NCBI GenBank assembly: GCA_036971475.1
Contig: JBAIZL010000006.1
Location: 97,615,293-97,679,292, forward strand
Origin: Prosapia bicincta
Lineage: Eukaryota; Arthropoda; Insecta; Hemiptera; Cercopidae
DNA length: 64,000 bases
Reading direction: 5' to 3'
A program made the position numbers and the translations under genes. The notes beneath the pieces were generated by a model. The model had not been told where the DNA came from, searched no databases, and worked only from the letters and a program-made list of their open reading frames with translations. Below, piece after piece: positions 22,770 through 34,571 of this stretch. Each line of letters starts with the position of its first letter. Within the stretch, counting starts at the first letter, position 1.

Positions 22770-25700
22770 ATGTCCACACCTAAACAATCCGTGATTCAGT
22801 AGAACATTAACGGAGTTAGAAGTCACATTGAGGATCTCAAATTAATTGTAAGGGATGTGTCCCCTATGTACATTTGTATTCAAGAGACACATCTCCATGA
22901 ATCGCACAATCTCTATTTAAGGGAGTATTCAGTTTACAGATCAGACTTCGTTACAGAAAATCGAGCTAGAGGTGGCGTAGCCATTCTAGCCCGTGACTGT
23001 GTCGACGCCGTTTCTCTGAACTTAATAACTCCCTTACAAGCAGTAGCAATTCAAACAGCTGTTCCATACAAACTCACTTTCTGTTGTGTCTACCTCCCAC
23101 CAAGTGACAACCTGCAACAGAGAGATCTTGTAGACCTTATAAGTCAGTTACCGACTCCGTTTTTATTAGTGGGCGATTTCAATGCCCACCATGTTTCATG
23201 GGGTTCCCCAGAATGCAACCTGCGAGGTAATCTGATCGAAAGCATCAGATCGGAACTGGATTTATACCTGCTAAATGACGGTTCTGCGACACATTTAGCA
23301 GCGTCAACAGGTGGATGGACAGCTGTAGACTTGTCATTATGCAGTCCTGTCTTGGCTACAAGGCTAAAATGGTCAGCATTGCCTGATCTTTACAGTAGCG
23401 ACCACATTCCTATTGAGATCTCTTTGTGTGACTCCTCACCCTGTTGTGTTCGACATCCCCGTTGGATCCTAAAAAAAGCCAACTGGGAACAATTTTCACA
23501 AGATCTAGAATCACTGGATGTGGATTACTTGGCTCCCATTGATGACATTGTCAATTTATTTACAAAAACCGTTTTGAATGCCGCCGGAAAGGCAATTCCG
23601 AAAACCTCATCCAAACCACGACGACCACCTGTTCCGTGGTGGAATGATGAGTGCACTGTGATCCTTCGTCAACGGAGAAAAGCTCTGAACCAGTTCAAGA
23701 AACATCCAATGAGTGGAAACCTGGAAAAATATAAAATCTTCCGTGCGAAAGCACGGAGAATATTTAGGCAAAGTAAACGAGAATCATGGTCGCAGTACAT
23801 TGGCACAATTACAAGAACTACAGCTCCATCCACAGTATGGAAGAAAATACGATCAGTCTGTGGCATTTCCGTTCCGATGCCATTAATTTCATTAAGGCAT
23901 TCGGATGGTGTTTTGACCACGGACTGTGAGGAAATTGCCAATGTGCTAGCGTTATCGTTCTCAAAACATTCTTCATCTTCTGCATACAAGGACGCTTTCC
24001 AGGTGTTCAAACGAAAACAGGAAGCCTTACCTTTCACCTTTGGATTGTCTGGAGATTCTTGTTTGAATATCCATTTCTCTATCGACGAACTAGAGTCAGC
24101 TCTCTCGTCAACGAAGGATTCAGCTCCAGGCCCGGATGATATTGTATACTCCATGATTAAAAATCTACCACCGTCGGCAAAAGTAGTGCTCCTTCGGATA
24201 TACAACCGTATATTCGAGGAGCACGGTTTTCCCGATGCATGGTTAGAAGCGACAATAATTCCTCTTCTAAAACAAGGAAAGGACAAAACTAATCCCTGTA
24301 GTTACAGACCCATCTCTCTGACCAGCTGCTTATGCAAACTACTGGAGAAGATGGTCAACCGTCGTCTTGTCTGGTATCTAGAAACAAACAAACTTCTTTC
24401 TAACGTTCAGTGTGGTTCCAGACAAGGACGTTCATCAGTTGACCAGTTGGTTTTGTTGGAGTCAGCTATACAGAATGCCTTCATCTTACAACAAACACTG
24501 GTAGCTGTTTTCTTTGACCTTGAGAAGGCATATGACATGGCATGGAGATGAGGAATTTTGAACGTATTGAAATCATGGGGTATACAAGGTAACATTCTTG
24601 CTTTTATACAAAATTATTTGAATAACAGGACTTTCCGTGTATGTCTAGGAGGCATATATTCTGATCGTTGCGAACTAGAGAATGGTGTACCACAGAGTGG
24701 CGTTTTGAGTGTGACGCTGTTTGCTGTTGCCATTAACAGCGTCACTTCAAACGTACAGTCACCGGTCCACTGTTCCCTGTTTGTAGACGATTTTTGTATA
24801 TATATGGCTGCTAGAAGTATGGCAACAGCGGAAAGATCCTTACAATTAGTAATTAATAAATTGCAAGAATGGACCAAATCTACGGGCTTCAAGTTTTCGG
24901 CTTCGAAGACCCAGTGTATAGCATTTAGTCGTCGCAGGCAACATCAGGAACCTATTCTTTATCTTGATGGTACGCGGCTTCAAACCGCGGATAATGTGAG
25001 ATTTTTGGGTCTTTTATTGGATAAAAGACTCATGGAATCCGCATGTGCGTGATTTGAGGACCCGGTGCAGCAAGATATTGGATATGTTGAGAGTTCTAAG
25101 TGGTACAAATTGGGGAGCAGACAGAACCTGTATGCTCCGTTTCTATCGCGCCGTTGTAAGATCGCGCATAGATTACGGCTGTATAGCCTATTCATCTGCT
25201 CGACCTACTGAAACTCCTGGATTCAATACATCACGCTGGCCTTAGACTTTCTACTGGTGCTTTTAGATCAATCCCAATCTCCAGCCTTCTAGTTGAAGCT
25301 GGAGAACCATCTCTCTCTATGCGACGTCAAATGCTACAAATTTCATATCACACTGGTCTTCGAAGTAAACCTAAACATCCGGCATTCAAAGCAGTTTTTG
25401 ATAACTAACTCGAGGATCGTTACAATGTGTGTCAACATTCAACTGCTCCCTTCGGAATAAGAACGTTGCACATTTTTAGGAATCTAAATTTAGAACATCC
25501 ACCTATATTCGAACGAACATCATGCTACATCCCTCCATGGACAATACAAAAGCCAAAATGTGACTTCTCATTGTCCATGTACCTAAAACACAATACTCCT
25601 GACGTTATTTATCGTCAGGAGTTTTTGCAGATTCAACAAACTCACCAACATACTGTGACTATATTCACAGACGGTTCAAAACTGGACAATGGGATAGGTT

Positions 25701-26450
25701 GTGCATTTTATATGTAAGGACAAACTTTCACTTACGGATTGCCCTCAGCCTGTAGCGTTTTTACTGCAGAACTTTATGCAATTTTCCAAGCTTTAAGATC
25801 AATTCCGTCTGTAAAATCTAAATATCTTGTGTGTTGTGATTCCAAAAGAGCTCTCCAGGCTATTCAGGAAATGTACACTAAGAACCCTTTAGTTGGAGAC
25901 ATCTTGTGCTCTATACACAGGCTCCAATTGCGAGGTGTCATTTCTCTGGGTGCCTGGTCACTGTGGAATATTCGGAAACAGTAAAGCAGATGAAGGTGCA
26001 AAATTAGCTACAGGTATGTTGCCATCGACACAACGTGTGATGGCATCAGATTTTGTATGCAAAGTTAAAACTACACTATTCTCTGTTTGGAATGAAGAAT
26101 GGCAAAATGTAAATACAAACAAGCTGAGGGACATCAAAAATACCGTCCGACCATGGAGGACATCTGTTCGTTTGAATCGTAGGGAGGAAGTGGTGGTAAC
26201 TCGACTTTGCATCGGTCACTCTTTGTTAACACATGGAGGGTCGATGCGACATGAGGATCCACCACTATGTCCGTTTTGTAGAAATAATATTACAATCAAG
26301 CATATCCTGCTTGATTGTGATAAGTTAACAAATTTGTATATACGTTACGATCTTCGAGGTAGTTTAAAGGTGGTTTTAAGGGACGATGTCAGGGCTATCG
26401 ACTGTGTCATCGCTTTCTTACGCCACCTGAATCTATTTAATAATATTTAA
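22770..26450 (+). pseudogene. LINE ORF2: endonuclease, reverse transcriptase, RNase H (broken)
   Basis: ATG at 22770. Endonuclease motifs: IQETHL, GGVAILARD, LVGDFNAHH, SDHIPIEI. RT motifs: YRPISLTSCLCKLLEK, VFFDLEKAYD (first Asp), GVPQSGVLS and LFVDDF (catalytic pair). RNase H: TIFTDGSK, FTAELYAIF, CCDSKRALQAI, WVPGHCGIFGNSKADE. Tail zinc motif CPFCRNNITIKHILLDC. Lesions seen: TAG at 22800-22802 where Trp is usual, TGA at 24549-24551 just after FFDLEKAYD, a frameshift near 25030, another near 25208, TAA at 25406-25408, TAA at 25715-25717 and a frameshift near 25930. The lesions cluster in the 3' half. Confidence 0.9.
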
Positions 26451-26609
26451 ATTATGTATAATTTTAGTTTCTAGTTTTAGTTACAATTAGTATTAAACAT
26501 TTATTTTACTTCGTTTAGTTTGGTTAGTTTTATTTGCAATATTTATTAAAAATAAAAACTTTAGTTAGGCGATGATAACCTTGATAGGTTTTTCGCCTGG
26601 AAAAAAAAA

Positions 26610-26620
26610 CTTAATGGTGC
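26610..26620. repeat. 11-bp target-site duplication, right copy
   Basis: CTTAATGGTGC, identical to 20861-20871. Confidence 0.9.
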
Positions 26621-27831
26621 CATGTTTTGGAAGAAAAAGGTAAAGACAATCTTTTCTAACAAAGATATCACCCCACTCGTACTTGTGGAGGGGCTTTGCA
26701 GTTTTTTTTGTAAAAATATTTTAGTCAAAGCAATTTTACATATTATTTTCTATTGCTTTGTCCTGGGAAAAACAGGAAGTAGTTTTGTTAAATAGGGTGC
26801 AAAAAGTCTGGCATCAATTAAAGAAGAAGTTAACCACAAAAAGGACTCACTTTTAAAGTCATCATGCTTCAAATATTTTAGGTGAGCTCTAAGATGAAAT
26901 TTAAAGAACTTAGTAAAATTTTCAAGATGAAATTAAAGAATATTGAAAAATGAAACAGTGATAATGGGAATTAACAAGTGGACTGCGGGTGGTATCAGCA
27001 TGTTATTGTGAATTCCTTTTGCTAAGCGGGATGATAAGTTGTCAATTCCTTTTCTCTTTTTTATTGCCTGCCCACCAGGTCTAGTTTGAAGCAACAGCAG
27101 TTGACTTGGCCATTGCATTAAGTGAAGCTTTGAGATTGACAGTTTTTCACTATTCATTTATACCTTTTTAAATTTTTCGACCGATTCTCTGAAATGTAAG
27201 TTACTAATGAATTAATGTTGATTAATATTTTCATTAAAATTAATTATGTCAAATTTAAAAAAATATCCTCTACATTTTGTTTTAAAAAGTGGTACTTAAA
27301 AGATATTCAATTTGGGTCACAATTTAAGGAGGTACTTTCTGAGTACTGGAATTTTTCTCCTAAACTTGAATAAGTAATGGTATTTAGATCCTAATTAATA
27401 CAGATAACGTTTTATGATTCAAAAAGTGCATTTTTATGGAGTTTTTGAGCGTGACTAAACTTTCGGGTCAAATGTAACTAAGGAAACTTGAGCATGCAAT
27501 TTGAGTTTAAAAACAAAACTTTCCATTTCCTAGTAATTCTTCTGTTTTAGAACAAGTACTTTGCAGGTTTTTTCAACTTCTAATCTTGAAAAGGATATTT
27601 ATAGATAATAGACCATTGTCCTTTTATTTCGAAAATGATGCAGCTCATAATTGGATCCAGAAGAGCTTGAAGTGATCCCTCGTTCTAAGAAAGTCTAGTT
27701 ATGTATATTTTTCTCTCATTCCACTCTTGTTTGTCTTCAAAAACATTTTAAGGGAATCATATACGAACTTATGATATTTGGTGTTAATAGGAATGTTGAC
27801 TTTTCAATTACATACTTCCATTTTATAAATC
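26621..27831. other. Intergenic, nothing certain
   Basis: AT-rich. May include 5' parts of the Tigger remnant that follows; no readable frame. Confidence 0.4.
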
Positions 27832-28140
27832 ATGTCACAACTAATAATCCAATATTTTAATGAGATATTTTACCATATGGTAACAAAAAATCACAATTTT
27901 CAACATTTACCATCAAGTTTGAGGAGAAAAAATTTAAAGCCAGTACTGGTTGGTTTCGGTTTCAAGGAAAGAAACATAATCTTTGAGTCTGTTTGTGGTG
28001 AGAGTGCAAGTGTACAACAAGAAGCTACAAATGTTTGGAAAGACGATGTTTCACAAATTATTGAAGAAACCCTAGGAAAAAGCATTTTTAATATAGACAA
28101 AACTGGTTTTTGTATCTCAAAACATTTTATCAAACTTTAC
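27832..28140 (+). pseudogene. Tigger/pogo transposase fragment (start of DDE domain)
   Basis: The frame contains GESASVQQEATNVWKDDV...IIEE followed by IFNIDKTGFC. In Tigger/pogo transposases GESAS.....A..F...L..II is followed by IFN.DETGL, whose Asp is the first catalytic residue. The Asp is kept here, but E is K and the downstream WK and the rest of the DDE domain are lost. Not contiguous with the N-terminal remnant at 16661. Confidence 0.6.
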
Positions 28141-28689
28141 TTTTGCATTATACATATCTATCCATAACTTACTGTATAAGTACATTTTGTATACATGTAA
28201 TTTTCTTGCTAATGTTGATGGCAGTAACTTTTAACTGCTAATAATTATAACTTTTACCACTATAACTAAGTTTACTGCTTATTCAAATTAGAGTAATTAA
28301 TGCGCGTGTGTGGTCTGTGTTTTAAAATAACATTGACCGGTGACTCGATACCTGAAGATGGGTGAAACAGTTATCATAGACAGAACTGCTTTAAACTGAA
28401 AGAGCATTTTCCAAATTTCAGGTCAATTCGAATTTTTTATTAATCCTTTCAGCTTTGAATTATTAATATGTACTGTATTTATAAATAAACATTCTAAGGT
28501 AAAATTATTTAAATTTATTTACCTCTGATTTCTTGGAAATAGAAGAGGGTGAAAGTTCATCAGATATTCAGAAGACACCTCATTTTTATTTACTTAATTT
28601 CATTCATTGACTTTCATGGTTCTTCAGTCATTCGACACATAGCCTCACACTAGTGGTTGATGATATTGTTGGGAATGTCTTGATCTCTT
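28141..28689. other. Intergenic with a decayed PLE-like motif
   Basis: CCTGAAGATGGGTGAAACAG at about 28351 resembles a hammerhead core (CUGAAGA, GAAA) whose stem II has collapsed. Otherwise AT-rich. Confidence 0.35.
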
Positions 28690-29035
28690 GAGATTGTCTC
28701 AAGATAGCAAAACTCTCCCATTTTTTGCTTGTATACAAGATCTTCAGAGTTCTTTGTGTGGTATTGGTGACTATAGTATTTATCAGATTTTTTGTTTGAT
28801 TAAGAGTGAGTGGAGTATCAGGTCGGTTTGGTTCTGCTCTTCACTTGGCCTTAATGCCATCTCTTTCATTATCAAGAATTCCTTTGTGGCTGGTTTTCCA
28901 TTATAGGGTTAATAATATCTTCTTGACAGAGGAGTTATCTTGGTCTAGTGGGGCATTAGATTATTCTCAAATAGTCCTTAGGGGCTTGCTGCTAAGTGCA
29001 ATTTTTGCTGCTTGGTAGTCGATCAAGAAGACCAT
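28690..29035 (-). pseudogene. LINE RNase H fragment
   Basis: On the - strand, with several stops, the frame reads DYQAAKIALSSKPL, then HKGILDNERDGIKAK, then PDTPLTLNQTKNLI. This matches the order DSQAAI.AL / GH.GI.GNE.AD.LAK / P of LINE RNase H domains. Third, unrelated LINE lineage in the window; only this domain is readable. Confidence 0.5.
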
Positions 29036-29810
29036 TCTCTCTGGGCAAGGCTGTTATCTAGTAGTTGTCCAGAAGCTTCGTAGACTAAGTATAACCTTAA
29101 ACCTAGTCATACCTGAGTTCAGACTTAGAATGCTTAATTTAGTAAAATCCTTAAGATAGGGAGACGGTCTGTTCCCCTTGGCCAGGGGGCCATATTACGG
29201 TTTTTAAATTTCGAAACAACTAGAATTTTAGTCCAAATGTTTTATAAGATTCATCACAAGTATACACTTCATGTATATTTATTTTGTCCACAACTCACCA
29301 CCAGTAATATTTTTTTAATAATTGATAAGTTAACTTTTGTGATGTCTTAAATCTTAAACACTAGAAATTTAATTTTTAAATTCTATTTATTTAAAAAAGT
29401 GTAAAAGAATGTAATTGCTATTTTATGCATATAAAACAGTACAGTACAATAAGATTTACTTACATGTCACAATAATAGTCAAGCAACAAAACATCAATAA
29501 GAAAAATTCAGATGTGTTACATTTACTTACATTTACCACACTTTCTATCTCACTTAAATAAAACTAAGGAGGGCAGATGTCTTTATTTAATATTTGTGAA
29601 GAGCAAGTCCATTTCATTCACTTTGAGTATTTAAGAGATCTATATATTTAATTCCAGAAGAGAATCGGCCCCCATGAAATTTCTCGAGCAAGGAAGAACA
29701 TATCTTAATTAGATTCATTTTAAACCTTGAGTGCTAAAGGTGATGAGAAAACTATTAGACATGTCAAAAATTACCTGCGCTTCGCCTCACTGGCCTTGAT
29801 AATTACATTG
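29036..29810. other. Intergenic, nothing recognised
   Basis: AT-rich, no repeats noted. Confidence 0.5.
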
Positions 29811-30000
29811 ATTTTCTAATGGAAATACCACTACAGTGGGTTTATTAGAAACTAAGCCCTATATGGCAGATAGTAATCATAAATATACCAGAACAGCTGA
29901 TGTGAATTTTCTAATGGAAATACCACTACAGTGGGTTTATTAGAAACTAAGCCCTATATGGCAGATAGTAATCATAAATATACCAGAACAGCTGATGTGA
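29811..30000. repeat. Two perfect tandem copies of a 95-bp unit
   Basis: 29811-29905 and 29906-30000 are identical. Each unit contains a hairpin-forming pair TTTCTAAT...ATTAGAAA around GGAAATACCACTACAGTGGG. Confidence 0.95.
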
Positions 30001-30614
30001 ATTTGATTGTTTATTTATTTTATTTGTATTGTTCTGTTTAATTCAAATGCTGGAATGTATCTAATAGAGGAAGGCTAAGAGTTTGCATAAAATTATTTAG
30101 GAATGGTATGTAGTAGAAATAATGGTTAAGGATAATTTACAAGAACCTTGCGTAATTTATTGTTTATGTTTGTGGATTTTAGTTCTGTTTAGGCGAAGAT
30201 GTTGAAATGAATGGTAATGGAAGAAGACGGCTAGTTCACAGACAAGTAGTAAGAAATCCGGTTTGGACTGGAACAGAGAAGGTTAAGGATCATTTAGATT
30301 GGAGGAAGGGGGCTGATGAACATATCAACAATTTTAGGCGCTCCGCCCTTTAAATAATGAAAATTATGTGATTTAGGAAAGTGTTGGCAGGCTTGACCAA
30401 AGCTGCCTGCATTGTAATGCACTTCATTTTCCCAGTGAGTTAGTAAGGGGACACTTTAATTTATGTTGCCACAATGGATTGGTATTGCTACCACAAAACG
30501 GAACAAACAAAATTGGAACATTTAATGTTAAACAGCAGACCTTTTATTGAAAATGTCAAGAAAATATAACTGTGCCATGGCTTTTACATTATTCCCAGCA
30601 TGCACCAAAGGCAT
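30001..30614. other. Intergenic, possible LINE tail remnant
   Basis: A short + frame at 30205-30350 (GRRRLVHRQV...WRKGADEHI) has the flavour of a retroelement C-terminus, but this is not secure. Confidence 0.25.
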
Positions 30615-30623
30615 GACATCTTT
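30615..30623. repeat. 9-bp target-site duplication, left copy
   Basis: GACATCTTT, repeated at 34563-34571. Confidence 0.8.
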
Positions 30624-31108
30624 CCCACAGGGGGGTGTGGACTAGCTGCACCTACTAAGAGTGGTTTCGTGCCCCTTGCGATACTCCAGTCTAACATACA
30701 CACTACTGAAAACACTCGCTCCACTATTACACTTTGTACATACCCCACAACACTACCTTTATACATATCAACACGCACCTTTCCTTAGGTATTTTTGACT
30801 GGTCAGAACCGTTGCGCATTAGGAGTGCTGAAAAGACTAGAGCTTGACAAAGTCTGGTCCGGGATGGTGATGTGAGCTTGCTCTTTTGATGACTTACACG
30901 CTGCATCTAGTCTGCCAGCCGCTTCGTCCCTTGGTCAGGGAATGTCTGGGTAACGGAGCCTGTGCACAGTTTTACGAGTACACGACTGATGCCCATCTAG
31001 TTGAGCTAAGGGGAAAATATATTCTCCAGAGTTTTGTGGGATAGAAATGATCTTATGTGATCCATGGATATACCCATTCCTATAGTCCCGTCTGTAACCC
31101 CTGACACG

Positions 31109-32160
31109 ATGGGTGGTATAAACAAGTTTCATGAAACAAAAAACCCGTCAAATAACGTTAGTTTAAAGAGGCAATATCATAATTCACCTGGCAAGCCTGG
31201 TATTGAAGATGGAAGAAAGAAGATGGTGGCAACATCACCGACATTACCATCTGCAAAATATTTAATCATTTCAAATGCAAAGAAGGAAAAGTTTTTTTTA
31301 AAGTTTCTGCTTTTCTTATTAATAAGGTAATTACCGCTTGAGCTGGAGGTGCTGTCGCATCAATAAAGATGCTTAGAAATGGTACACTGCTTGTTGTAAC
31401 TTGTAATGAGATGCAAACACGTTCTCTTCTGAAAATGACCTTTTTGATCAGGTCATGGTATCTGTGGGTCCTCATAGATCCTTGAAAATCGCAAAGGGTG
31501 TTATCACATGCAGGATTAAGAAATAAAATCTGAGCTGTCATCTCAGTCGGTTACTGATGTAATACATATAGTAAAGACTGACATAGGCGATAAGGCTGCA
31601 ACGGCCTCTTATTTTAATTTTTGGTAAACCAGAGATACCTGATTACATACATGTAGGCTACCAAAGGCTCTCCATGAAACCATATGTGGCTAATCCACAT
31701 GATTAAAGTGTTAGCGTTTTGGGCACATTAGTTCTTTCTGTTCAAAGCAGGTTGTATGCGGTCAGTGTAGCGTAGAAGGTCATGTTGAAAAGGGGTGCCT
31801 GAATTCTCGAAAGTGAGGAAACTGTAGTTGTGATTACCCAGCCCGATTGTTCAGCTGTCCTAACTTTAAGGAGGTGAAGGCTATCATGGCTAATGAGGGA
31901 ATAGCGTTTTTAGAGGCGATGTTCAACCAAAGGTTGAAGGTAAGACATGTGCTGCAACATTGACCGCTGCAGTGTAGTCTTGTATGAAATAACACAAAAA
32001 ATTAAAGTATTGAGAGAGCAAGGACCTTGTTGTCACTGGTCTCAGATGGTCCCTCTGAATTTAGGACAACCTGCAACAACTCTTAATTTTCCTTTTTTAC
32101 CATGAACTTCTGTGGGGTTCTCGGTAGACAAAGTAAATCTTTAACTGAGCCTTGTGTCTC
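31109..32160 (+). pseudogene. LINE copy 2: ORF1 remnant
   Basis: Aligns by eye with the ORF1 at 21358: LKRQYHNSPGKPG, KKMVATSP.LPSAKYLIIS, RNGTLLVV, and CCHC-like pieces near 31700-31850. Many stops and frameshifts. Confidence 0.75.
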
Positions 32161-34171
32161 GGGTGAAAAGATATTGCCAACAGATAGTAAACCTTTGGTG
32201 TCTACGTTGGTCAAGACGAAGACAAACGTCCTTCAGTTGTGCAACAAAACAAATTGGCACTGACAGAAATGGCTGCCAAAAAACTAAAATCAAAGGAGGA
32301 CGTCGTAAAACCACCTTCTTTTGGCTGAGTAGAAGGAAATCTTGCGCACAGTACATTGCCTCAATTAGTCGAACAACTCCATCAACCACTGTATGAAGAA
32401 AATTAAGTGTTGCCAGTCATTGCGATGAAGCTTCCGGATGATAGATTGATCACAAACAGTGATAGTGCTAATGTACTGGAAATGTCGTTTTCCAACTTTT
32501 CATTTACTACAGCTTATGATACATTATTCAAAATGTATAAGCTGAAGGAAGAAGCAATAGCCTTTTACTGTTGGTTTGTCTGAAGATTCTCCTCTGAATA
32601 CTCTGTTCTCTTCAGAGGTATTGAAGTCAGCTCTCGCCTCAATGAAGGATTCAGCACTAGGTTCTAATTCGATTGTATACTCTATGATTAAACATCTATC
32701 ATCATCGGTGATACTAATCCTTCTCCAGATATAAAATCGTTTATTTGAGAAACAATGTTTCCTCTTTTCTAGTTAGGAACGACTGTAATTCCTCTTTTAA
32801 AACCAGGTGAAGATAAAATCAATCCCAGTAGTTACAGGCCTATATCTCTTATCAGAGCTTTATGGAGCTCTATTGCATGGTTGTTAATCACCCATATATT
32901 ATGGGTGTCAAGCTTATTCATCTACACTACTTACTGTTCTGAAAACAATGCAGCCCACTACTCTGAACTTTGACTTGCTACGGGTGCGTTTAGAACTAGC
33001 CCAATCCCTAGTCTTCTTCTTGAGGCTGGGGAACCTGCCCTTTCAAGATGACATCAGATGCTACACATTTCTTACATGTCTGGTCTTCGAAGGAAACATG
33101 ATTATTTGTCTTTCAACATTATTTTTAATAAAAATTACTAAATGTATTACGATGCATGTCGACGTTCAACTGTTCCAAAAACGTGTCACATAATGGAGTA
33201 ACCGCTAGTCGAAGCTTCCTACTATGTTCAAACGATCAATGTACTATCTAACTTTATGGATAATAATGTCTCGTTTCGATTTTTCATTGTCCAGTTATAT
33301 CAAACACAATACTCCCAATGTGGTATACGATCAGGTTTTGGGCAGTAGAAGCTTTTGGCTATTTATAGAGGCCACCAATAAAGTGAAATTATTTCAATGG
33401 TTGGGTCTAAACTGAACAATGGTGATGGGTATGCGTTTTATGCATCCGGACGTATCTACACCTACGGATTGCCCTCAGCGTGCAGTGTATTTAAAGTGGA
33501 ACTGTTTGATATTCTTTTATAAATAACTGTAGTTCAATCTAGTTCTTCTCACTACCTTTTGTATTTCAATTCAAAAAGTGCTCTTCAGGATGTGTTCTCT
33601 GTGAACCCTTTATTTGAGGATATTTTGTACGCCGTTCACAAACTTCAATTAGGGGGCATGGTGGTAACATTGTACTGGATTAATGGTCGCTGTGAAATAC
33701 GTGGAAATACAAAAACGGATGAAGCGGTGAAGATTTCTACAAGACTGGTGCAAGTATATCACGAGTCATTGCTTCTGATTGTGTGTTTGGTAAAACAAGC
33801 ATTTTTTGCTGCCTGGAATGACGAATGGCAATGTGTTTAATACAATAAGCTGAGGGAAATTAAGGATATCGTACGTCCATGGAGGTCTTCTATCTGTTCG
33901 AAACTTAGGGAGGAAGTGGTGGTTACACACCGTTAGGTTGGCCACTCTTGTCTAATTTGTGGTTATCTGATGTGTCACGAGAATCTGCCATTGTGTCAGT
34001 TATGTGGTAACATTATCACAATTCGTTATATTGTGGTCGATTGTAATGGCTTACAGCATGCCCATAGTACTTTTAATATAGGCCTGCAAGGCAGTTTAGA
34101 GGTGGTGTTGAGACGATGCCACGGCTGTTGTCCGTGTCATCGCATTCCATCGCCACCTAAATATATAATTT
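32160..34171 (+). pseudogene. LINE copy 2: ORF2 remnant
   Basis: Contains K.A..SKKAR-like linker, SALASMKDSALG (RT start), SYRPISL-like text near 32830, RNase H text FNSKSALQDVFSVNPLFEDI near 33560, then the zinc tail LCQLCGNIITIRYIVVDC near 33990. Endonuclease and most of the RT palm are deleted. Confidence 0.75.
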
Positions 34172-34562
34172 AAATGTTTTTAAAACATAATTTACATTTT
34201 TATTCATTATAGTATATTTGTTTAGGTTTGTGTATGCGTAGAGATGTTTGTTTGGTGTTAAAAACCTAATTTTATAATTTATTGTTATTTACCCTCTTTA
34301 TTTATTAAGTTTTAAACTTTAATATTATAGAATTAATAATATTTATTTATTTTTATATTGTTGATTATTGTTATTTGTTGTTTTATGTTTATCGTTATTT
34401 CTTTTTGTTAGGGTTTAAAACTATTTATTTATTATTTCTTGTCGTTTGTTCTATATTTTTGTGTTATGTTTTTATAATTTTTTAAAACGTTTTGCCTTAG
34501 AAATTACGGAAGATTAGGGATGATAACAAAAATTGGGTTTTCGCCTTGAAGAAAAAGTACAG

Positions 34563-34571
34563 GACATCTTT
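34563..34571. repeat. 9-bp target-site duplication, right copy
   Basis: GACATCTTT. Confidence 0.8.

Larger units (their letters stand above)
20872..26609 (+). mobile_element. Near full-length RNase H-bearing LINE (I/Jockey superfamily), copy 1
   Basis: 5738 bp between exact 11-bp duplications. Order: 486-bp GC-richer 5' UTR starting TGCCCGCAGGGGGGTG, intact ORF1 (21358-22659), ORF2 with endonuclease, reverse transcriptase, RNase H and C-terminal zinc motif (22770-26450), short AT-rich 3' UTR, and a GGAAAAAAAAA tail. The 5' end is shared with the second copy at 30624, which shows that both are full at the 5' end. ORF2 is interrupted, so this copy cannot move by itself. Confidence 0.93.
30624..34562 (+). 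mobile_element. Second copy of the same LINE, decayed and internally deleted
   Basis: Starts CCCACAGGGGGGTGTGG, the counterpart of the 5' end at 20872, and ends in TTTTCGCCTTGAAGAAAAAG, the counterpart of the 3' end at 26590. 3939 bp against 5738 bp, so about 1.8 kb is missing, mostly from the ORF2 endonuclease and RT. ORF1 pieces (31109-32000), RT pieces (32600-32850) and RNase H plus zinc tail (33560-34170) can be followed in changing frames. Exact 9-bp duplications flank it. Confidence 0.88.

Noticed and set aside
28351..28372. Hammerhead at CCTGAAGATGGGTGAAACAG
   Set aside because: Stem II has only GGGU with no partner; at best a decayed PLE repeat.
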